Assembly: GCA_964035545.1 (NCBI GenBank)
Contig: OZ037767.1
Coordinates: forward strand, 7,430,207 to 7,494,206
From: Bugula neritina
Taxonomy: Eukaryota > Bryozoa > Gymnolaemata > Cheilostomatida > Bugulidae
Direction of reading: 5' to 3'
Length of the DNA stretch: 64,000 nt
Program-made: the position numbers and the translations under genes
In this document: piece after piece, positions 38,101 to 50,300 of the stretch
Layout: each line of letters opens with the position of its first letter
Numbering within the stretch: the stretch's first letter is position 1
The notes under the pieces: generated by a model
Database searches by the model: none
What the model saw: the letters and a program-made list of their open reading frames with translations, nothing else
What the model was told of the DNA's origin: nothing

Positions 38101-41100
38101 CTGTATAAGTAACATGTTACACCCAGACTTTTTGATAGTTTTCACAATGTTGAGAATGTACTGTCTCTCCTCCTTCATTATACGGTCCATTTGCGTATAG
38201 TCTGAGATTACTACATTGTTCTCCATCTACCAATAGCAAGCCTTGTTATATCATGAAATATATTTTATTGCTAGCCATATAGAATAACATCTGAGGTGAG
38301 TTCACAGTGGTAGAAAAGTGGCTAGAATTAATAAAACACAATCATAGTGTACAATTTGAAAATTTGAAAAAAAAAACTGGAGTCAATATGACTATTACCT
38401 ACCCATTTTTCTTTTCTCATACTATTACTATCAACATGCTATCACGCTATGGGTTTTATTGCACAGTAACGCCCTATACATAGTCAATACTTACATCAGT
38501 CTTTGGTGGAGATATACAAAACTGTATCAATCCTATCTTTGCTTTCTCAACTTTGTTAGGGCCGCCGGCACCCGAGGTCTTTTGGTCAAACACAAAGCCA
38601 TCTACTAGCTCTGTATCTTCCACTGTACCTCTAATAAATGCCATGCAACGGTCAGCTAACATACCTCACAGTGAGCTGTCAAGTTATCATTTCACACAAA
38701 AGCACATAATTATATGAGAAAGGCAAGAGACTAACAAGAAACAAGAGTTCTTGATTGAAATACATTTGCAGACATAACACACAAGTGAAGGCAAATCAGC
38801 AAAAAAAGATAAGAAATTCATTATGCCTGTCAATTTAGCTGCAGATAACAATTTGATCTAATACGGCAGCTATGATTATTCTCAGCCTCTACTGCTCTAG
38901 CCCGAGTAAACTATTAGCAGGTACATTACTAGCAGGTTTCATATGTAACACAGAATTTACTAACCCCAGTTTCTGCATGACCCTGATATCCTTGAGATCT
39001 ACGTTAGTGGCTTTAGATGGGTCAATGACTCTCAGTACAGCATCCACAATGATGGGAGAGAGAACACTGGAGTACTGGGACACTACCTATATGGCACAGA
39101 TACAACTATACTCACAATGGTCTGTACACTACTTCTATAGCACAGATCAGGGTTGGGGTAATTGTAATTGGTTGTAATTAATTGCATTTTTTCAAGTAAT
39201 TGAATGTAATTTGTAATTGATGAATAAAAATGTAATTGTAATTAATTACATTGCTAATGTAATTGAATTTCACAACTACCTTATTATAACATAACAAAAT
39301 TACTTCCAATTTTTAAATCTTATAAAATTGATCATTTTCCTGCCTTGCCTACTGGTCAATAAAAGTTCAGATTAATTTAATGTCGTATTTATCACTTTAT
39401 TTGTTACTGTTGATAACAAAGAAGGTTTTCAGTTGTCAAAATTGCGTTGGGTAGTTGGACCCCAGAAGTGAGATTATATAACTTTTATTTGTCTCTTGTG
39501 AGAACAAAAGTAATTGTTATTGTAATTAATTACATTTATTTTATGTAATTTTAATTGACAAATTCTCATGTAATTGTAATTAATTATATTTGTATGTAAC
39601 TGACCCAACCCTGGCACAGATACAGCTATAGCCACTCTATATTACTTGTTGAATGTGTTTCAAATTCCAATGATACGATGGCTTTCGAACTTCACTTTTC
39701 ACATTACAAGACAGTTGAGAGGTAAAAATTATTAACATGACAAACACAGTCCTGACTTCATAGAAAACAAGACCCTAAAAATTATTAACGGCGTCTTTGC
39801 AAAGTGGATGGGTGGGTGCACTGTCCTTACCTTGCTGTTGAGAGAGGTGGAGGCAGATTTGAGCAAGCTTTCCTTGTCATTCAACTGCACTGGGTTACTC
39901 ATCTTCTCTAGAATCTCACAACCTTTCTTTGCAGCCTCCTGGAAGGCATCCGATATAGTTGTGGGATGAATACCTACAAAAAGCTATACCTTGTGAGATC
40001 TGCACTGCCCAGAGATTCTATTCAGAATACAAATACATGGTGCTGAGGTTATCTGCTGAAAGTTTCAAATGACAGCAAAGCATAAGGGAGTGAAAGTAAG
40101 TAATCTTGAATTGCCATAGCATGTGCCATTAATAATTAATGTAGTAATATCAACACAGAAAACCTGGCACACAGTAAAATTTAGTCATACAAATAATTCT
40201 TAAACAAGTTTAACATTCACTCTACTTTTCGGCAACTGCAACCAAATGTAAACATATATACTATTTGAATTATATCTACCAACCTTTAGCCAGAAGCTTT
40301 GAGCTGGCATCCAGTAGAGCTCCAGCAATGACAACCACAGATGTAGTGCCATCTCCAGCCTCTATGTCTTGAGCTTTCGATAGTTCAACCAACTATGTAA
40401 ACAGAAGAAAGGCATTCATTGGCCTGATAAATTTTAGGAACATAAATTAGCATACATTGATAAAATGCTCTAGAATCATACACTTCAATTCTGTATTTAC
40501 CATTCTTGCAGCTGGGTGTAGCAGCTTCATTTGCTTCAAAATAGTAGCACCATCATTCGTGATGGTCACGTCTCCGTTGCTTGCTTGAATCATCTTGTCC
40601 ATTCCTTTAGGACCAAGACTGGTTCTGATGGCATCAGCAACAGCTAAATTACAATATTGTTGAGGAAATATGAAATGGTAAGTCTCACCAAACCTGATAC
40701 TTGCATGATACGAAAATCTATATACATGAGACACCTTATTAATAGCTTCAATGGCAATAGACGACAAGTAAAGTGGAGCTCATATAAGGCCTTGTAAACT
40801 AAATACGAATTTACTCAGCATTTTCAACAGCTTTAACCGAATAAATTTTCGAAGCATTGCATGCGATATAAAAATTGATATTTCTAAGAAATAGTCCAGT
40901 AAATAGAATGGACTGTTTCTTGGGCTGAAATAATGAAGGTTAGCTATTTCTTCCCATAATACAGTTTGGCACCTTGAAGTTAAAAATTGAGAACTCCATA
41001 GCAGCATGATTATGATAAACTTTCTTATGACCAATATCATAGCTACATGCAATTAATAGTTACACATTTAAGTTAACATCTTATTGTTGAGTTCATATAG

Positions 41101-42052
41101 GAGGTGTGCGCTACACAAAAACAAGGGTAAACATATTCATATAACATAAATTGCATTCTTAACATAAGACTTAACTGGAAGCGAATCAATGTGCAAGGCA
41201 TTAATTTTCAAGTAAAAACATTTATACCGAAAAGAAAAAACACTAGATAAATTTTAATCTAGCAAAAACTAAAAACATTCTAAAAGTAATTGGTTTCGGA
41301 GATAACAGTACTGCGATATAAACCTAAAATTTTAATTTAAACCATCCATGGAACTAATACTTATACTATCTGTGTTCTTGCGAACAAAATAGCTGAACAC
41401 AAGATATAGTTGTTGGAACCCTCGAGTTAAACTTAACAGTGCAACAGCAGCAAGTGACTAAGTCTAATTTATTCTTCTAATTTAATTTTCTTACTATTCA
41501 ATGTTGTTCATTATGATTAATATCAACTTTAAGCCTCAATTTCAAATAAAACAAACCTCAGACCTTGTGGCTTATGCTCGCAGTTAATGCTTAACCTAGC
41601 AGTAGTTGTTATATTTCTAATATTAATATAGCCTGAAGAATGAAGATTCATATTCCATTTCATATTCATATTGATTTTCGTTTTGAATTTGATTATGATA
41701 CTCATACTGGAAATGAACATCATGATCATGAAATGAAATTTGGTCTTGGAAATCAACACGGTTGAGCAGTTAAATGGGATAGTCACAATGACAATGAATA
41801 AGGCTCAACTGACATTCACATTGTGAAACATTCAATAATCTGCAAATGATGCAGCAATGGTGACATTAATGATTAATCTACGATAATATTTGCCAATTGC
41901 AATGTAGGTAATGTTTAGGTTATAGATGTATTGTTACCTTTTGCAGCACTGACATTACTTTGCCTTATTGCAGCGGGCTTTTCTTTATCTTGGTATTCAG
42001 ATTTCTTTCCTTGTGACCTAGGAGGAGCCGCAGTGACTTTTTTGCTAGACAT
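35189..42052 (-). CDS. CCT4: T-complex protein 1 subunit delta (CCT4)
   Basis: CCT4 is one of eight subunits of the cytosolic CCT/TRiC chaperonin that folds actin, tubulin and other proteins. Twelve exons on the minus strand: 41938-42052 (ATG), 40501-40643, 40392-40284, 39973-39831, 39086-38965, 38630-38495, 38226-38087, 37906-37702, 37504-37374, 37025-36791, 35678-35565 and 35209-35189 (TGA). Together they give 537 residues, the usual length (human about 539). Group II chaperonin landmarks are present: [20 protein letters not shown], the GDGTTSVVV nucleotide motif, [12 protein letters not shown] and [11 protein letters not shown] in the apical region, GGGAPETEL, and the C-terminal IMKIDDIVN. 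The intron after exon 38087-38226 uses a GC donor (CTGAG|GCAAGT). Two introns carry transposons (35919-36686 and 39148-39613). The gene is intact and is divergent from EXD3. Confidence 0.97.
35919..36686. mobile_element. TTAA-flanked terminal-inverted-repeat element in CCT4 intron
   Basis: AGGATTGCTCTATCTT at the left end is mirrored by AAGATAGAGCAATCCT at the right, and both ends abut TTAA (35915-35918 and 36687-36690). This is a 768-bp non-coding element. TTAA duplication with AGG termini fits Kolobok-like elements better than piggyBac, whose ends usually start CC, but family assignment is uncertain. The interior is locally richer in GC and CpG (for example TGACGTAACAGCGCCAGC near 36095) than the surrounding introns. 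Confidence 0.7.
39148..39613. mobile_element. hAT-type MITE in CCT4 intron
   Basis: The 466-bp element starts CAGGGTTGGGGTAATTG and ends ACCCAACCCTG. It is flanked by a perfect 8-bp target duplication GCACAGAT (39140-39147 and 39614-39621). The 8-bp duplication and CAGGG termini are diagnostic of hAT transposons. The interior is repetitive TGTAATTGTAATTAATTACA with no coding capacity. A second copy begins at 63252. Confidence 0.92.
41641..41760. repeat. Cryptic TATTCATATTGA-type repeat in CCT4 intron 1
   Basis: The words GATTCATATTCCATTTCAT and TTCATATTGATTTTCG recur, related to patches at 26110-26150, 29230-29270 and 61210-61290. It lies in the first intron of CCT4. Confidence 0.4.
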
Positions 42053-44375
42053 TTGGTAAGTTTAAAATAATGGATTGATTACAGATTCACAGTTACTTAT
42101 AGATTATTTAAGGGTCTTCAAAATTAAATAAAACCTTCGAGAACAATCAATGAACTTTTTTGTTTATATTCCTCTGCTAGTAGCGACTGTATATTACTAA
42201 CTTTTTAGAAAACATCCGGTGTGTCAACCGATTGGCTTCAACTCTCGGCTCCACGGTATTACTATTAGTAGTATTACTATTACTATATTTTGTCTATAGT
42301 GTGCTGCTGTGCCAGACTGATACTTTTTGCTATTCCCAAACTCTAAAGACTTAACCCTCAACTAATGTTCTTAAGTTTAAAAATAAGTATAAGACTAAGA
42401 GTAAGTGTAATAATAGCTGATACTTAATTGTCATGGTGATAGTGATACTCTGTCTCATGGCCATACTCATACTGATACTTGTAGTACTACGTCTACTGTA
42501 CTAGTTGTACCCGTGTACCGGTATTGAGTTAGTCAGTTACTGTTACTGTTAGTGTTACTGTCTGAGTTACTGTTAAAGTTAGAGTATCACACTTAGGCTA
42601 TACTCATAGTAATACTGATACTGATAGTCATACTGATATCGATGCTCATACTCATAAACATACTCAGTCGCATAGTCATTGTGATACTGATACTTATAGT
42701 TATAGTCAATGCCATAGTGATAATGATTGTCACAGTGATAATCATAATCATTATCATTTATTTACAGTGATACTAATACAGTAACAGTGATACTGAATGA
42801 TAGAGATACTGATAGTGATACTCATAGTCATACTTTATACTTATACTCAATTTGTAGTAATACTTAGTCTTATAAGTTATAGTTATAAATATATTAACTT
42901 GCAAACATCATGATCAGATCATGATCATAATTTATAACATAAAATTAATTTTAATCATAATAATAATGGCCACTATTAATATTGTCTATAAATTATAACT
43001 ATTAATTATAAGTTGAAGTTTGAGTTTTCAGCAGAAAGCAATCTTAATGTTAATGCTAAGCAGGTTTAGCTAATTGGATGAAGAGTTCACCGAAATAAAA
43101 TTTATTTATTTATTTATCGAAAGCTCTCTCACTCTATCTGTCTGTCTATCTCTTTTCATTAATCAGTTTCCATAAAAACAGTTCTTGTATTATAGCTTTA
43201 AAAATAGACAGATGTTTTATATTGTGTTGTTTCTATTCTTTGAATGACTCTTTTTGTGGTAAGTTCTTTATTTAGCGGTTTTTATAAGTATAACATGGAA
43301 TACAATAACCATAAATATTATAATTGTATTCTTGCTGTTTGGTCTTTGTAATCAAATCAAAGCTTATGAGTTATAACGAAGAAAATATTAAATATTCTTC
43401 TTTTTTTCTGGTAACTAGTAATACTTTGTTAGAATTGTTATTTATAATACTTTAATAAAACTGTACATTACGGTCACAGGACTGGTTTATACTGCATAGT
43501 AAGTACATGCAGCTGTGAATTGATCCATAGCGATATCTTGTAATAAGTTTTCAGTTTGTGAGCATCAAGAAAACTATTTTTGATTTTAAATAACCAATAT
43601 CTAGATTCTAGATTAATGGCAAATATTAATGCCTCCCCCATTTATTTGATATAGTTTTATAGCTTATCATTTCTAACCTTCTCTTTAAATCAACTTTTTT
43701 TTTGCAAGTTAATAATTTTAAGCAAAAGGAAATTGTATTGTTCAACATGTTGTTTGTTTATAGTAGATGAACAAGGCAGCCTCATGTTGTGTTAGATTGG
43801 GTCATAACTCATAGTTTATGCAATTATTATTATAAGTATTGAAGGTAAAATTTAAGTTTTGATGTAAGATAAAAATTTCTTTTAGTTTTGATTAATGTTA
43901 TAGAAATCATTTGATTTAATGAGTCCAATATTTCATTATTTGGTTTTGTCAAATAATTAAATTTTAGGACTTTTTAACCAAGGAATTTTATTTCCATTTT
44001 CAAAACAGCATAAATAAATTTGATTATTTATGGTTTTGTGCATAAATTCTACTTTAATTTTTTTCACATAAATGTTAAAACTCACTAAAATTGATATTAC
44101 TTTGCTACTATTAGATTTATTGAGATGGGATTTGATTAGTCTTTCTACCTACCCTACACAAATCAATCATGCAGTGTTGTCCGAGTTAAACCAACTGACC
44201 ATTGTAGCTTTTACTGTTATAAATATTACTTTTGATTTGGTTGCTATAACTACGGCTACAATTCCTCTCTTAATAAATGTGTAATGTGATGTGTGTAATA
44301 TCTTAATGTGGCATTTTGTTTTCAAAGGATATTTTTTGCAGGTAAAAGATAATCTTTGGTTCTATATTTGCCATA
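42053..44375. other. Divergent CCT4/EXD3 intergenic region with low-complexity module
   Basis: No gene is recognised. The part 42250-42990 is dense cryptic repetition (GATACTGATAGTGATACTCA, AACTGTTACTGTTAGTG). The part adjoining EXD3 ends with a good 3' splice site (TTTTTTGCAG|G at 44340/44341), suggesting an upstream non-coding first exon of EXD3 somewhere in this interval. The CCT4 start lies at its left edge, so both promoters should be here. Confidence 0.5.
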
Positions 44376-47300
44376 ATGAGTGGTAACTTCTATGAACAGA
44401 ATAGGAGAAACCCAGGTAGAGGTTCGTTGAGTTATTCTCGTGGTGGTCAGCAACAGGCACGTGCCAGACCGGGTAGAGGTCGCTCTTCATCTCTATCACC
44501 TAGAAATCAGCAGCATAATGCAGCAGGTGGTCACAAGTGGTCCACTCCTTCCTGGACACCAATGCCGCCAACAGGGGCAACTGATTCAACAGTTGACTTG
44601 GTTTTTGACACACTTTATGCAATTGAGGAGTTGTGGGCACAAAGAAATAATCAAGGGGCCGTCTTGAAATTTAAAAATTATATTTCACATTCACAAACTC
44701 CTTATACTTGCTTCCTAACGATGCTTAGTAATTGCTCCGACTTGCAAGAGATGAAGACTATGACACTCTCGTTCACACTTGCAAGAGAATTCAATCAGTG
44801 GGTCAAGTTACACCCGCCCACTAATGAACAACTTACTGAAGAACTGCAGCTAAAAGCATTTGAGTTGGCAACATTAAGAGCAAAGTTGGTCACTGCTCAA
44901 TTCTTGGAAGTTATTATCAGTTCATTCAATCTGAAAGATGTTCGCTATCTTGCTCATCCGTTCTGTCACAAACTTCTAATTGATAATAAGTTAAAGGTTT
45001 GTTGTGATATTTCAATTTCATTTATAGTTCTTTGTAAGTTTTTCTTTGTTATTGTCTTGTAAAATGTGTTGATGTAAATCTGTTGAAATTACTACCTAAT
45101 TTTGATTTGACTATTTCAGTTGAGATAATTGTGCCTCATTTCCATATTTAAATAGTAGCAAGTAGCCAATTTGTATTTTTATTGCTAATAATGCAGTACT
45201 ACAGTGACTGCTGAATGCTAGTAATACAGAACTTACACTTGAACAATGTAAAAAGCTTTTTTAAAAGTCAGAGCCCTCTCCCTTCCCCGGTTTAACATTG
45301 AGGTCACTGGAAATATGAATAAACCTTTATTGTTGCATGTTTATAGTGGTTAAGCCGAGTTGTCAGATGCAGAGCTTGCAAGTTACTTAAAACTTCCCAG
45401 GCTGGTATTCTTGCAGAGATTGTTATTTCAAACATATGCAAGTTTTAAAATAGGATTTTCTTCTAGGAAGCTGCGGTGGTAATCAACTCTCTGTGCCTTC
45501 ATTCCGAGTACGACTTGCTAAACCTGATGATTATTCCACTCATGCTGCAAGACAAGCTGAACGTAGTAGAGAACCTCGTAAGGGACAGTCATGAAGAACA
45601 GGTGAAACTGGTTCAGTTCTTTGACAAGATCTCTGACCGCAAGTTTGACTTGACAACATTGTTACCATCAGATGGTCGAGTAAGTGCTTTAGAAGTTACT
45701 TGGCAGAAATCCTTGTCATCTGATTGGTGTAATGGATTTTTGTCAAACTGAGACCCATGAAACTTGTGCAGCTTTTTCAAACTGCTCACTAATGCATTTT
45801 ACTCATGAGTCTTCTTTAACTGTAGTCACTTTAATAAGTATCTCTTGTACTTTTTTAATATAAAGGAAAACTTTAAGATGAACATTGATACAAGTATGCT
45901 AGCTTGGTAATTCATCAACACCGTTTCTTGTTAACACAGATTTGGTTCCTTGTCAGAATCTAGCAATCAGTCCATTCTGATTAACATCTGTAAATGTGCT
46001 AAATTTTGCCATGAGGAAACATTTATATTTGTTTAGGTAGTAATAAATATACGATTAAACCATCGCACCATGATGAAACATGGCACTAGGCTGATGAAAA
46101 AATATGGAGTTCCTGCAGATAAATGTCCAAATCTGTCTAGATCTCAAGGGTTCGCCTTTGCCAGGTATTTCTCAGTGTAAATATTTGCTAGTCAACATTG
46201 TTACGTCAATAAATAAGATGGCTGTCTTGTTATACAATATAAATACTTCACTGTTTTCTTAAAGCAAGTTCTATTCATAGTATGTTTGTTGTGTATGTAA
46301 CAGGCATCTGCTGTACAGATTCTACCAAGAACGATCTCTGGCATACGACAACTGGAAGGAGTTGACCAGAGGTGCCATTCTTGATGCACCAGATTCTCAA
46401 ATTGACTTTGTTAATCTTCTAGCATCATACGACGTTGAGGTGAGGCAGTCTATTGCTGTTTCCTCTATAAATTTTTAGCAATATTTATATCATAAGTATA
46501 CTTATGTATTTATAGCATATTGTATATGGTGTGTTCATATTAAGCAATTTCATATATATATGGGAACTTTCTGTTGAATTTTTTTTTTCTAGTTTACCTG
46601 AGTCTGTCAAACATAGGTCACATAATTGCATGCGTGTTTGGATTTGTTTTCTCTTTTTATAAAAATGATAAATAATGGATGTGTTTTATCAGGAAGCTCA
46701 TAAGTGGTATGTAGACTTGAGTCTCCCAGAGAGCGAGTTGGCATCTGATATAGTCAATTACACCCATGTAGCTGATAATCCTGCACCGATATGGCAGGAA
46801 GAAGATTGGGGAGTTGACGTTGCCCCCACATCTTACTACCAGCTGAAACTATCTCTAGATAATGTACACATGGTAGACACTGAATCAGGTTTCATGGCAG
46901 CAGTTACCAACCTTATGAAAGTGAGTTGATTGTTTGATTATGCTTTCTTAAACATTCTATTGAAGATGTGTGAGGTGTCAGATAATGTAAAGATGTGTAT
47001 GAGGTGTCAGCTAATATACGGCTGTGTTTATAAAGTGTCAGCTAATGCAAGGTGTCTGTGAGGTGTCAGCTGGTGGAAGATAGAAAGTATAAGTATGAGA
47101 TATAAGCCAATATACAGCTAGGTATCACATGGAATTGTTATTGAATGAAAAGGCTTATAATATTAAAATATCCACAATTCTATAAACAAACTCACTCGCA
47201 CGTAATCAATGTCTGTAATACCTGAATATTACTCTGGAAATATAAAGCCATCAACCTTTTGTCACTATTGCCTTTTACTTGTATACTCTCTCACTTATAT

Positions 47301-50300
47301 ATACTCTTCTACTTATATATACTCTTTTACTTATATACTCTTTTACTTATATACCCTTTTACTTATATATACCCTTTTACTTATATATACTCTTTTACTT
47401 ATATACTCTTATACTATATACTCTTTTACTTATACACTCTTTTACTTGTATATACTCTTTTACTTATATATACTCTTTTACTTGTATATACTCTTTTACT
47501 TATATACTCTTTTACTTATAGACTCTTACTTATATACTCTTATACTATATACTCTTATACTATATACTCTTTTACTTATATATTATATAATCTGTTCAAC
47601 AGGCAGAACCGGCATGCATAGGAGTGGATGCTGAGTGGAAGCCATGTTTCTCAGCCGGAGCCAAGTCCCGTGTTGCACTCCTTCAGATGTCTACCTGGAC
47701 AGAGGCATACCTAATTGATATCATCTCTCTGCAGAAAATCCATCATCTGGACTGGTCACCCCTTGTGGATGGTATATTCATGAACAAAGACATTCTGAAA
47801 CTGGGTACAGTTTATGTTCTTTTAATATATAGTAGTATAGAAATATCTGTGTGATGGTTTATTTGTGTCTTATTGAGTTGTACTACAAGACCTGTGACTG
47901 CTGTACCAGGTGCCTTCGCCTTGTATTATCATGAAATACAGTCTCCACCTTTTAGGTTAGTATGATGTTGGTATTTTTACGCATAAAGAAGCATATATCT
48001 TTACTTCATTCCCGTCTTCTATGTTTAGTGAAAACCAATATGGTTTTTCTTGTATTAGTCATTAGAGAATTTTATGCAGTCAGTTTTTAAGTCTGTGTGT
48101 TTGGAAAAGTTTGCTATTTAAGCACTCTGTTGCTAAGATAGTTTGTTGCTTGACACCGTTGTATTAGTGGGCGGTTTCAATATATTATGTGTATATATTT
48201 ATCTGATAATTTATTCATTGCATAATTTAGTTGTTTTTTGCTCCTCGCCAGTTTTTAAATCATTAAAAATCTTGAGACTGATTTTAGCCTGCATATATTA
48301 TGCGTACTGTAACGATAATAATATATTCTACAATGTGGGAAAAAAATGCCCACCAACAGAAGCGTTTAGTATTGTTTAACCTTGCATAACTTAACCCTTT
48401 GTATAATATAGATGTTACCTTTTTGATGCGCATATAGTTTTGTGTCAGTTAAACTCAAGCTTTCTAATAATATAAAAAGGTGCTGTGTGGGTTGAAGGTG
48501 TTGAGATTATACATTTTACCGGAGATAATAATTTAATGAATATTTGTAGGTTATGGATTTTCAGGAGATCTACGTCTGCTGAGAGAAGCCATTCCTATCT
48601 GGGGAAGTAGAAACATAAGCAACCTAATAGATTTAAGTAGCGTACAGAGTTCTGTCTGTCAAGCCAAGGAAATTGTCTACAACACAGTAGAAAAAGGTTG
48701 GCTTCAAGTAAAACAGTTATTGGTTTAAAAAGCGCTACACCACACATATAATGCACTAGACTTTGCTCAATGCGAATTTTGTTTATCACTGTGATGCATA
48801 GACTGGTTTGTTTTTAATGTAATTGCTTATGAGTATGCTTAACAGAATTAATATTGAATGCATGTTTTATAGAAGCCACTGCTATTTGCCTATTGTTCAT
48901 GTGAAGTACTGTCTCTTTTCCTCCCTCCTCCCCTTCCCCCTCTCTTTCACTTTCTCTCTCCCTGTCCCTCTCCCTCCCCTCCCCCTCCCCCTCTCCTCCC
49001 CCTCTCCCTCTCCCTCTCTCTCCCTCCCTCCCTACTTACCTCCCTCTCCCCCTTCCCTCATTCCCTCCCATTTCTTCCCTCTCTCTCTCCCTACTCTTTT
49101 CTCTCTTACTCTCCACAGTAGATATTACTGTTGTACTCTTACATACAGGACTGAGTGAGGCTGTCCGGTTATTCCTGGGTGGTCTCCCACTTGACAAGTC
49201 AGAGCAGATGTCCGACTGGGAGCGAAGACCTTTGAGACAAAGTCAGATGGTGTACGCAGCACTAGATGCCTTTTGTTTGCTGGAGCTGTGGAAAGTTCTG
49301 GAACAATTAGCCAATGAACTGAGTCTGTATGTCTGTGCTGAGACCTACAAAAAAGTCGGTTCATCAAAGAAAGGGTAAACTTTTAAGTTTTGCTGTACTA
49401 AACATTTAATATTTCTATAGATTTACGAATTGATAGTTACTTTGTTATGGCAAGTTGATTGTTGCACATAATGCTACTTGAGACTTGGTAGTGGTGATTG
49501 ATAACTCTTTCTAGAAGAACTATGCTAAGCTTCATCTTTGTACAATAATACCCATGATGGTGATACTAGTTCACAGTATTTCTGTAATGTTAGCTCATGC
49601 GAAGAGCTATTCACTTTTCAACATGTACTAGTTGTGTAGACTACATAGACAGACTAGCGTTGCATTAGCTTTGGGGTATAAGTACCTTTACAAAATGTCT
49701 TTTAGGAAAGCGAAGCCCAAGAAGAAGGCCGACAAGTTTAAAGCAGCAGCTCAATCTGCGGATGTGTTTGGTGACAGGTCTCACTTACCTAGCACCCATA
49801 CTACTCAGTCTATAAAGTTTGTAGTCAGCAACATGCTACAGGGTTTAGGGAAGCAGCTGCGACTGCTCGGTGTTGATGTTCACATCATTGATGACCAGCT
49901 GGGGGACGACCATGATGACGCTGCCAGAATCTCTCACACTGAGAATAGAATTATACTCACAGCTGGCAAAGTAATTTCTTTTCTTAGCGGCATACTGCAG
50001 TTCTTTTATATAATTATGTAGGTTATATGTTTTCCCAAAATTCTGGGTGGGAAGTAATATGATTGTGAGGTGAAGTAATATGAATGTGTGGTGAAGTAAT
50101 ATGAATGTGTGGTGAAGTAATATGAATGTGAGGTGAAGTAATACGAGGGTGTGGTGGAACTATGTTGCCATGTTGTTTGAAATTATTAAACTTTATAAAG
50201 CCAACAATTCCAAAAGTTGCCTATTTTCAGAGCATGTAATATGATAAATATAGTAATCAAAATTCCTGTTTATATATATCATGAATTTTGCTATGCTATT

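Noticed and set aside
47209-47634. Overlapping Tyr/Leu/Ile-rich open frames of 80-141 codons
   Set aside because: They translate the ACTCTTTTACTTATAT microsatellite in an EXD3 intron; all three frames are open because the unit lacks stops.
48823-49158. 111-codon Pro/Leu/Ser-rich frame
   Set aside because: It is a translation of the CT-rich tract in an EXD3 intron.
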